Origin: Anagrus nilaparvatae
Lineage: Eukaryota; Arthropoda; Insecta; Hymenoptera; Mymaridae
Direction: 5' to 3'
Assembly: GCA_022575985.1 (NCBI GenBank)
Contig: JAKSXM010000007.1
Coordinates: 13,456,501 to 13,520,500, forward strand
DNA: 64,000 nucleotides
Positions within the stretch are counted from its first letter, which is position 1. Each line of letters starts with the position of its first letter. This document shows positions 56,578-64,000 of the stretch, one piece after another. The notes below the pieces were generated by a model. That model was not told where the DNA came from. It searched no databases and saw only the letters and a list, made by a program, of their open reading frames with translations. Position numbers and translations under genes: made by a program.

Positions 56578-59363
56578 GTATAGAGACACATTTTTGCGGG
56601 TTGAATGTGAGACCAACAACGGCAGACGCTTCTTCTGCTGTTCTTAGAAGTGTGCGCATTCCCTCAACCGAGTCCGCCAGGAACGCCATATCATCCGCAT
56701 ATGTTAAATTATTAATTTATCAATTTTTTTGATTAGCTAGATTAATACCTTGACCTGTTCTTTGGACAGATCTCAGAACAAGTGTAAGATTAAATATTAT
56801 GGGACTCAATGGACATCCCTGTCTGACTCCCGAAAGAATGCGAATCGGAACAGTGTATCCTATGGCAGTTCGTACTTGAGTGGTCAGGTCATCGTAAAGT
56901 GACTTTATAATCCGTCTGGTTTTTTCTGGAAGCCCATGTACCTCGAGGGCCTTGTGTATTGATTCATGGGAGACGGATGGGAAAGCATTGGTTAAGTCTA
57001 GCCTTGATATGACAACCTCCTTCTTGCTATTTCGCGCATCGTGAATGGACTCCTGCATCACGAAGTTGTGCTCGTAGCAACCTTCGTAATTCAGGAAGCC
57101 CTTCTGTGATGCGCTCAGCCTACCATTAGTAACTGCTTAAGTTGTAATCCGGTCAGCCATAATGGCAGCGTAAAGCTTTGGGATAGTGTCTCCCATGGCA
57201 ATCGGTCTCCAGTTTCGTAAGTCATGTGTTTCGCCCTTTTTATATAAAAGGACGGTGTTGGAAGTTTGTAGGAACCGTCTCGAGTTGCATCACCTTGTTA
57301 AAGTAGGCAGTGAGCACATGACAGCCTGGGTCCGCCTTTTTCAAGTCTTTATATGTCACCCTGTCCGGTCCAGGGGACGAATTACTCATTTTCCAGAGTC
57401 TCCGCGTAACTTCTAACCTTGCAATTGGCGCAGTCAGGCGATCACAGCTTTCCCTAATTGGCGGTGGCTGATCAAAAACGGCAGGCAACTCGCCTGCAGA
57501 GTCCATTATGGCATGGACATTTGTATAATAATCTTGAATACTATGCTTGTCAATATCACAAACAGGCATAGGGCCATTTAAAACTTTTTGAATAGCTTTT
57601 TTCCTATTATTACGGTAGAGGCTCTGCAGTCGAGTCGCCGCAGCGATTCGATCAACCTCCGCATCTCTCGGGACTGCTATCGGAAGCCGATTGTTATTAT
57701 GTCTACGGCGAACAGTTTGATGTGGATTCTCATCCTCTGCATTAGAAAATCTGCCTAGAAAACCAGCAATTTGAGGCGCAATTTCCTCGAGTTGCTGTGG
57801 ATTCACTACACCATCCAGTATCGCCATTAGCCCAACCTGCTCAACAGTTGGCTGTTGTTGTCGTGGTATATTGCGACTACCCGACCAACAGTTACTGTTG
57901 TAGGTGCTTATTGGTGGATTGTGAATATTTCTATGTGCAGAAATTTAAGAAGAGTATTTTCCCGGCTCTGTTCGTTCGTCAAGTCACTTATTGTCATGTA
58001 ACTACCTTCTTTTGTAACGTTAGTATTGGGGGATGTTGTAGAGACATCTACGTCGATGGTCATATTCAACAGGAGTCACTTGCATTGCTCGGATATCGAT
58101 TTCGCTTCGCGTATTTTGCGTTGATGTACTTACTGGTACGTCTGGAACGATTGTGTCTTCTAGCACTGAGCTGGAATCTGTCGGGAACGTTGGTGAAATA
58201 AGCGCTCTCCCAATTGATGATGCCGACAGAGGTGAAAGACTTTGAAACAAGAGCTCTCCAAATTGTTGATATAGACATTCGTGAAGTGCTATTAACATTG
58301 TTGGTATTGTTGTCAAGTGTGTCATTAGCCGTTGTCTTAGGTGTCTTTAGGAGCTGTATTTCATCTAAGATCGTCAAACCTTCATCTAGATTGATATCGA
58401 AAATAAGATCAGGATCATTCAGCGTTTCTTGGTGTCCCGTACTTCCTTGTGCAGCTACTATTAATTCGCAGCTGGATGTTCTTTGTAAAGGTACTCTATC
58501 TGTTGACATAATATCGCTGAATTTGTTGATGAATCATCCGACGACTCGCTGCTACTAACAATGCGTCTTGAGACGCGCCTAAGCCTACTTTGCCGTGTTT
58601 GATTGTTTGCACAAACTATTGAGTTTAGCGTTTCAGATTGGCCCTGTATTTGGATAGGCTCTGTCTGTTCTTGACTTGCTGGAGTAGAATTCTCCACGTT
58701 TGTCATATCATTAATTGGATAGCTCTGTTGTGATGATCGAGTGCTATCAAAGGTCTGTTGATTATCATGAGAAGAGCACGGCCGCCCGATGGACGCTTGC
58801 TGAGTTCTATTAATAGCTGTAGGATTAGTATTAGTACCGAGTACCGCGCGTGAGCTAGAAGCAAGTGCACGTCCGTTCGCTATCTCCGCATTTGGGGAAA
58901 GATGGGGTTCAACAACATCAACATGTGCAGCTGTGGGATTTTCGGCCGCAATGTGTGCGTTAACACTTTTTTGCCCTCCTGGGCGTAAAACTCGTGTGTA
59001 AAGAATTTTCTGAACTCGTTCTACGCCTAGGTGGGCAAAAAATAATGTAAGCACCATGGGCGAAATACTTTTGGACACGAGCGTGAGCACATATCACTCC
59101 GAAACTTTTACGCCCTTGATAGTTAATATACTATTTTGTGTATATTTACTAGCTTCACCTGTGAAGCCGCACACACCACATTCAAATCGAGTTGTATTTA
59201 TATTATGTATTCTGGCAAAGTGCCTTTTGATGTTTTGGATGCAGTTGTATGTCCCCATCTTTCTTCCTGTGTAACAAATGGAGCATTTGGATGGTATGGG
59301 TATGGGAAGATATATTACCAATATTCCATTTGTTATCACTGGATCTCTTGGTGCTTGAGCCAT
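56578..59363 (-). pseudogene. R2-clade-like non-LTR retrotransposon relic, 5' part through YADD
   Basis: Pieces in order on the - strand: MAQAPRDPV..KCSICYTGRKM..IQNIKRHFARIHNINTTRF then ECGVCGFTGEASKYTQ (two zinc fingers), interrupted by a repeat at 58968-59137; KSVNAHIAAENPTAAH and a low-complexity Ser/Thr linker (58066-58960, several frames); VPRDAEVDRIAAATRLQSLY and SSPGPDRVTYKDLKK (57240-57827); after a frameshift, LLYKKGETHDLRNWRPIAMG, a stop replacing a sense codon, ASQKGFLNYEGCYEHNFVMQ, SRLDLTNAFPSVSHESIHKA, SGVRQGCPLSPIIFNLTL and TYADDMAFLADSVEGMRTLL (YADD at 56690-56701). It ends at KCVSIP. The rest of RT and the endonuclease are absent. R2 itself targets 28S rDNA; no rDNA is visible here, so a related lineage is more likely. 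Confidence 0.85.
58968..59137 (-). repeat. Dispersed short repeat, copy 4, inserted in a zinc-finger coding region
   Basis: TGCCCTCCTGGGCGTAAAAC..GTGGGCAAAAAATAATGTAA..TTACGCCCTTGATAGTTAATATACTA lies between the codons for SKYTQ and KSVNAHI of the R2-like relic. Excising it would restore a continuous C2H2-like finger (CGVCGFTGEA..SVNAHI). The same sequence family occurs at 1865-1990, 2735-2869 and 53630-53735. Its class is unknown; it has no poly(A) and no long inverted repeats. Confidence 0.65.
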
Positions 59364-59375
59364 TTTATGTGTTAG

Positions 59376-60420
59376 TTAGATGAATAATAATAATAATTGT
59401 ATATTGGCTATTAACAAAAGAGCAACAAGATATATATGCGGAGGTATTAGTTTAAAGGTCTTTCCTATATATGGGTCGCCTCTCGACCTTGATTTAGGTT
59501 TAAAAAGAGAAATAATAATAAAATTTTTGAATATAGGTATAAATATAAATAATTTTATAAATATATATATATAATATAAAAATAAATTAATTTTTAAATA
59601 TATATGTAAATAAATAAAATAAAAAGAAAAATAAATAAATTTGTAATATATAAATAATTTTGTAAATAAATAGATTTTTTAAAATAAATAATAAATATAA
59701 TATCACAGCCTATGGCTTGTAAGAAGAAATTTAAATAAATTAATAATATCCAAAGTAAATAAAATAAATAAAATAAATATACAAACACTTGACATTTAGT
59801 ATAACGACATGCGCACCCAGCGACCCACGCGATCAGTGATCGCGGTGGCCGGTCCTGGGAGCCTCCTGCGCCGTCTGCAGATGCCATCTATATGCTATGT
59901 TATTTAGTGAAAAAAGAATGGAAGAATTTGAATTTTTCATTTTTTAAGAGAATGCCCAAAAGTAAATAAAAGGCCCAAAAGTAGAAAAGTAAGTAGAAAA
60001 GTAAGAAAAAGGCCTAAAAGTAGAAAAGAATGCCCGCTGCCTGCCTGTCCCGCGGTGGCCGCACACGATATTTTATTGTACCGTGCAGGATAAAGTACGT
60101 GTACACTGTACAACCCAGTGTGCAACCCCGGGAGACCAACAAACAACGAGCATGGGTTTATGCATCAAAATCCCCTTGCGACCGTACCCCGTAAACTAAA
60201 CAGGTCACCGACCCGCTCAAGTATTCGATGACTTACATGCTGGAAACCCCGTGCATCGCTTCCAAATTCACCTATATAATTTAGTACGCAGGGCCTATGG
60301 AAGGTATGCTTCCTTGTTATATAAAAAAAAAAAAAACAAGGCTCGAGAGCTGAGAATGTATGTAGTAACATAAAGTTTCTGTTATTATTTACTGTTACGA
60401 GGCTAACCGTCTCCACTTAT
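59376..60420. other. GC-shifted segment upstream of the R2-like relic
   Basis: After an AT-rich stretch (59500-59780), two distinctly GC-richer patches occur: 59795-59885 (ACCCAGCGACCCACGCGATC, GATCGCGGTGGCCGGTCCTG) and 60018-60300 (CTGCCTGTCCCGCGGTGGCC and onwards). GCGGTGGCCG is shared by both patches. They could be 5'-UTR of the retrotransposon or another element. The - strand frames 59594-60416 show no domain and I do not call them genes. Confidence 0.4.
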
Positions 60421-60594
60421 TAATCACATTAACCTGTTTCTTTAATAGCTAATTATATATTAAAATAAATAAATAAACGAGTACCCTCCTTCCATCTTCT
60501 CCTGCTTTTTCACAAAAAGGGAGAAACAGCAGAGTAAGGCAGGTGATCGTTGTAAAAAAATAAAAAAAATAAAAATTATTGTAGAAACGAAAAT

Positions 60595-60835
60595 TTTAAA
60601 ATTTTTAAGTTTTAAAAATTTGACTTAGAAGTTGTTTGTGTAGAATAATATACGGTCCAATATGCATATTAAAACCGTTTAATCATAAAAAAAAATGGAA
60701 AAGGAAAGAAAATTTAAAAGAAATTTTTTTAAATTTTTAAATTTTAAAAATTTTGCTTAAAAGTTGTTTGTGTAGAATAATGTACGGTCTAATATATATA
60801 TTCATACCGTTTAATCATAAAAAAATGAAAAAAAA
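60595..60835 (+). repeat. Two-unit tandem duplication
   Basis: A unit of about 125 bp containing GAAGTTGTTTGTGTAGAATA, TACGGTCCAATAT and ACCGTTTAATCATAAAAAAA occurs at about 60595-60712 and again, diverged, at about 60720-60835 (AAAAGTTGTTTGTGTAGAAT, TACGGTCTAATAT). Confidence 0.8.
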
Positions 60836-60839
60836 AGAT

Positions 60840-62050
60840 AAACTTTAAAAGTTGTTAAAAAAAGTTTTTCTCTTAGCAAACAAAAGGTAAGTTCCCTCGT
60901 GTTGTCAAGACACACATGTCCATGTAAATTTGATAAAAAAAGGTAAAGTTAACTATTTGCATGTTTTATATAAGAACAGATTAAAAGACGATTATTATTT
61001 CAAAACAACTGCCCCCCCGAAGGAGGGTAAATTACATTTGGCGGAGAAATTGCGAGGCCCCACCGCACAGTGTGGTAAAAATAAAAAAGCGACAAAAATC
61101 GGCTTCAGCGCAATTTCTTATGAAAAAAATTCTGCTGGATGGAAAATGACCGTTTTTGTGTGTACTAAATGATAGTCACATGAGTTAAAAAAAATTTTTT
61201 TTTTTAAATTTTTTTAGCTGCTAAATAAAAAAAAATCTTTTTTTTACCATAGAGTCTGTCTTAGCCAAAACAGCAATTTTTTTTCAAAATTTTCTTCAAC
61301 CAAAATCCTATCGATCTTACCATAAAACATTCTTATTTCGGCCATTAAGGAGCGATTTTAGTCAGTTTTAGATTGCTGTTAGATTGTTCTTAATACTTAT
61401 ATATGTAATAAACCTTCTATCAGATTCTTTCAGAATCGAATAGCCAGGGAAAAAATAGTTAAAAATAAAATAATAAATTGCTTTTTTCGATGAAAATTAA
61501 CCGAGCTATGGTCAAATAAAGATACTTTCACAATTTACCATGTTCATACCAATTCGAATTTTAGGGTTCATAAGGACATTATAACTTGAGAAATGCATAA
61601 CTTGCTTATATTTTACCGTAAAAAGTAAAGTTTTGGATTATTAGCGAATATTTTTTCCTAGGCTATTTTTATGCAAGAAAAAAATTTGTTGTTTATTAAT
61701 TTGTAAAAAACATTAATCCAACGTTTCGATTACAATGTAATCTTTTTCAAGGCTGGAATAATTACCTATTCAATTCATTTTTCATATTCAATCTTCTTTT
61801 GTGTTTAGTTAAAGAAAATACAAAAATATGTCTTCGTAATTGCAAAACATTGATGACTTAATTTAAGCCAGAAAAATCCTACGTGCTTGATTCATGCTCT
61901 TTTACTCTGTCTTCTGTTCAAGACTATTACTAAAGTCTTAATCCCAATTTCATAGTATTTCGCTTGTAAATACATAAAATATTCCAACGATTATTGAACT
62001 ATTTTACGTTGCTAAATACGAATATGAAATCCTTTTTTATCGAAAACTAT
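60840..62050. other. AT-rich spacer with one stem-loop motif
   Basis: The frame 60930-61172 has no recognisable domain. At 61720-61756 the - strand reads CTTGAAAAAGATTAC-ATT-GTAATCGAAACGTTGG, a 6-bp stem followed by GAAACGTT, of the same type as the motifs in the fold-back elements. Confidence 0.4.
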
Positions 62051-62054
62051 TCGG

Positions 62055-62212
62055 TTACCTAAAAAGGTAATTTTGGGTTATGTTTTGTGGGTTATATAAC
62101 ATATTTATGTGTTCTTGTTTTTTTAACATGTTACATGTTTTTAGGCAGGGGGCTACCTAAAAAGGTAATTTTAGGTTATGTTTTTAACATGTAACATGTT
62201 TGTAGGCCGGGG
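62055..62212 (+). repeat. Two-unit tandem duplication
   Basis: Units starting TTACCTAAAAAGGTAATTTT (62055) and CTACCTAAAAAGGTAATTTT (62153) both lead through GGTTATGTTTT and AACATGT.ACATGTTT to GTAGGC.GGGGG or TTAGGCAGGGGG. The first unit is longer by about 30 bp. Confidence 0.75.
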
Positions 62213-62214
62213 GT

Positions 62215-63210
62215 ACTTCAGCATGACATTTTGGAGAGAAGGAGGTCCAATGTGCCAGATTTGAATGGGGTGAAAAAGGACTTAATGACGAAAGGAATAA
62301 ATTCAATTTAGGGAATAAATTGACTTTAAGAACTAGTGACTGCAGCATCTTAGGGTCAATACATATTTGACATTCGTTCAGATACCCAAAAACATAGGTA
62401 ACAGATAAAAATCTTGTTAAGCTGCAAATCATAACTTTGAAATTCCTGTTCTATTTAAATAACTGGTGGAAAATTACATCTCCCTGTAAGGGTAAAAAAC
62501 TTCTACAAAATAGGATTACTGGCCTTTAAAAAATATGTTAAAAAATAAGAAAAAATGAAAAAAATAATATTTTTTTGGATGCGCAGTGAGTTACTATTGC
62601 GAAAAATTTATTTCGTAAAATTTACCATTACCATTAATTTTCATTTCACTGAAGACTAAAATTTGCAAATTATTATGTTTAAATGTCCTATACTAATTTT
62701 TTTCTACAGTTATTAAAATCAAGTGTAGTCAATAAGTTTTGATAAGACTGTACCTTAAAAAGCCATTTCTTTTTCGTTCCGATTCAACTGTTGATGTTTA
62801 TATCCAATTTTTTTAAAAGAAAAATGCATTAAGCCAAATGAAATCTATTTTTTAATCTATATTATATAATCAATAGCTCTTAAACTGGTCATTCACTGGT
62901 TTATCTACCCTACGTATAATTTGAATTTTTTGAATACCTGCATCAAAATTTGTTTTATTTAAAAATTATAAACGTTAGCCTTAAAATCAAGATAATGAAA
63001 AAGAAAATTTACACAGAAATAAAATCGTCATGAATAACTAACATGTATAAGTAAATTGTAAAATGTTATAGTGGTGATGACAAAAGTAAAGATGCTTTTT
63101 CTTCTCCCGGAACTGTTTTGTACGAAAGGGCCTAAGTACCACCATCTATCGCGCACGCTGCGAACGAATAATTTACTCTCAAAGTGTACTTCAATTCTCA
63201 AAGTTGAAAA
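62215..63210. other. Spacer without recognised gene
   Basis: The - strand frame 62184-62432 shows no recognisable domain. A short GC-richer stretch at 63107-63170 (GAACTGTTTTGTACGAAAGG, CTATCGCGCACGCTGCGAAC) is not interpretable on its own. Confidence 0.4.
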
Positions 63211-63213
63211 TTT

Positions 63214-63703
63214 ATACCAACTCTAGTTAGATCTGATGCTGGGACCGAAAATATTGTCATTGAAAGTCTACACTGGCTTAAGAACAGGTCAAGAAGATGA
63301 ACTTTCTGGTTTAAAAAGTTTCCTAATAGGTAAAAGTGTTCATAACCAGCGCATCGAGTCTTATTGGACTCAGCTAAGAAAGTTAGCTACAGATTTCTAT
63401 ATAGATCTTTTTAAAGCAATGCAACAGAAAGGAGTTTTAAATACTGCTATTCCAGCTCATAAAGAATGCTTGCGTGTATGTTTTGCTCCTTTGATAAAAC
63501 ATGATTTAATGGTGGTTAAAAAATTATGGAATGAACATAAGATCTATAAGAAACCTAAAAAGTGTTTACCAGGTGGAATACCTAATATTCTGTATAAATC
63601 ACCTAAAAAATACAATGCAACTGAGTGTAAAAAACCAAAACAGAAATGCAAAAAAACTGTTAAATGCTTCATACTGAAGCTGATTAGAAAAATAAAACAT
63701 TGA
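63214..63703 (+). pseudogene. Integrase-like (DDE) core fragment, frameshifted
   Basis: The frame from about 63214 gives PTLVRSDAGTENIVIESLHW, the second-Asp region of an integrase-type catalytic core, then hits a stop near 63298. Another frame (open from 63236) continues with ELSGLKSFLIGKSVHNQRIE, SYWTQLRKLATDFYIDLFKA, ECLRVCFAPLIKHDL and VVKKLWNEHKIY, ending in a Lys/Cys-rich tail (stop at 63701-63703). The NQRIE..W block holds the expected catalytic Glu. This pattern is found in integrase-core proteins of transposon origin in fish, cnidarians and arthropods (family knowledge). One frameshift near 63285 and the missing N-terminus mark it as a relic. The transposon superfamily is uncertain. 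Confidence 0.7.
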
Positions 63704-64000
63704 ACATTTTTTCGTCAGCATGTACTAATGATAAATATATTTAAAAAAAAAATAAAATATATTATATTCTGTATTCTTTTATAAATTTTTTTAGTTTACA
63801 AACTGAAGATTTTAATAAAATTTTTACGTTTATTAACTTTATAAAAAAACCCTTCAAAAAAAAAATTTTACCCTGCATGCTCAAAGTTATTATAAAATAA
63901 TATTTTTATGATAAAAAAAAAATATTTTTTATCAATTTTAATTAAAATAAAAAAAAAAAAAAATAACTTTTCAAGTCATTTTTTTGTTTACAAATAAAAT
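63704..64000. other. AT-rich window end
   Basis: Mostly homopolymer A and T runs; nothing recognised. Confidence 0.5.

Noticed and set aside
56578..59363. Canonical R2 in a 28S rRNA gene
   Set aside because: No rRNA sequence flanks either copy; only the domain order and motifs are R2-like, so the call stays at clade level.
57186..59375. Several + strand frames (57186-57416, 57797-58201, 58214-58558, 59056-59375)
   Set aside because: They lie antisense to the R2-like coding sequence, which has recognisable motifs; these have none.
59594..60416. Three - strand frames in the GC-shifted region
   Set aside because: Hydrophobic or low-complexity peptides without domains; GC patches and AT tracts rather than selection explain their openness.
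1..64000. CRISPR arrays, operons, Shine-Dalgarno sites or riboswitches
   Set aside because: Spliced genes, long introns and insect-type elements show eukaryotic nuclear DNA; the regular repeats are transposon or satellite units.
1..64000. tRNA, rRNA or snRNA genes
   Set aside because: Scanning by eye found no cloverleaf with proper A/B boxes and no conserved rRNA words; a covariance search would be needed to exclude small RNAs.

Overview
The window reads as nuclear DNA of a metazoan, almost certainly an insect. It is extremely AT-rich by eye. It has spliced genes with short GT-AG introns and long repeat-filled ones, an insect-specific allergen-repeat (G12/microvillar type) gene, and arthropod-type mobile elements (Penelope-like, R2-clade-like non-LTR, Merlin/ISXO2-like, many fold-back MITEs). 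The extreme AT content would suit, among others, some aphid-parasitoid wasps, but no sequence here fixes the species.

Only two host genes look intact. The first is a nine-exon acid sphingomyelinase-like phosphodiesterase (SMPDL3 type) on the + strand at 12319-29932. Its exons sum to 1428 nt, in frame, giving 475 residues with an N-terminal signal peptide and a hydrophobic C-terminal tail. It keeps most metal-binding motifs, but the hallmark GNH(D/E) block reads GHTE. The second is a single-exon secreted insect-allergen-repeat protein on the - strand at 34523-35143. A 5'-truncated paralogue lies head to head with it at about 37.85-38.18 kb.

Layout: 1-12.3 kb is repeats and relics (a TTAA MITE inside an older repeat, a Penelope-like fragment at 7 kb, a G-rich repeat at 8.4 kb, a nested palindrome at 11.7 kb). 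12.3-29.9 kb is the SMPDL3 gene, with its introns carrying a TTAA fold-back, a Penelope fragment, a composite insertion that duplicated a splice donor, and a 1.5-kb fold-back of mirrored repeats. 30-33.8 kb holds fold-backs and an internally deleted R2-like relic with a nested MITE. 34.5-38.2 kb holds the allergen-repeat gene and its decayed copy. 39.8-47.7 kb holds a MITE with a 9-bp duplication, a Penelope fragment with a fold-back terminus, a 48-bp-arm hairpin, a nearly complete multi-exon Merlin-like transposase and a three-unit tandem repeat. 51-56.2 kb holds inverted repeats and a higher-order repeat array. 56.6-60.4 kb is a GC-shifted block with a longer R2-like relic. The window ends with a frameshifted integrase-like fragment at 63.2-63.7 kb.

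The strongest observations are these: (1) the SMPDL3 gene with an altered catalytic signature; (2) insertions nested in repeats, for which other copies in this same window act as pre-insertion reference; (3) two R2-like copies that keep 5' parts but stop at the same point after the YADD motif, one of them internally deleted; (4) hammerhead-ribozyme-like stem-loops recurring in fold-back elements; and (5) modular fold-back elements and a 3-unit higher-order repeat. Everything is from reading the sequence; no database search was possible.
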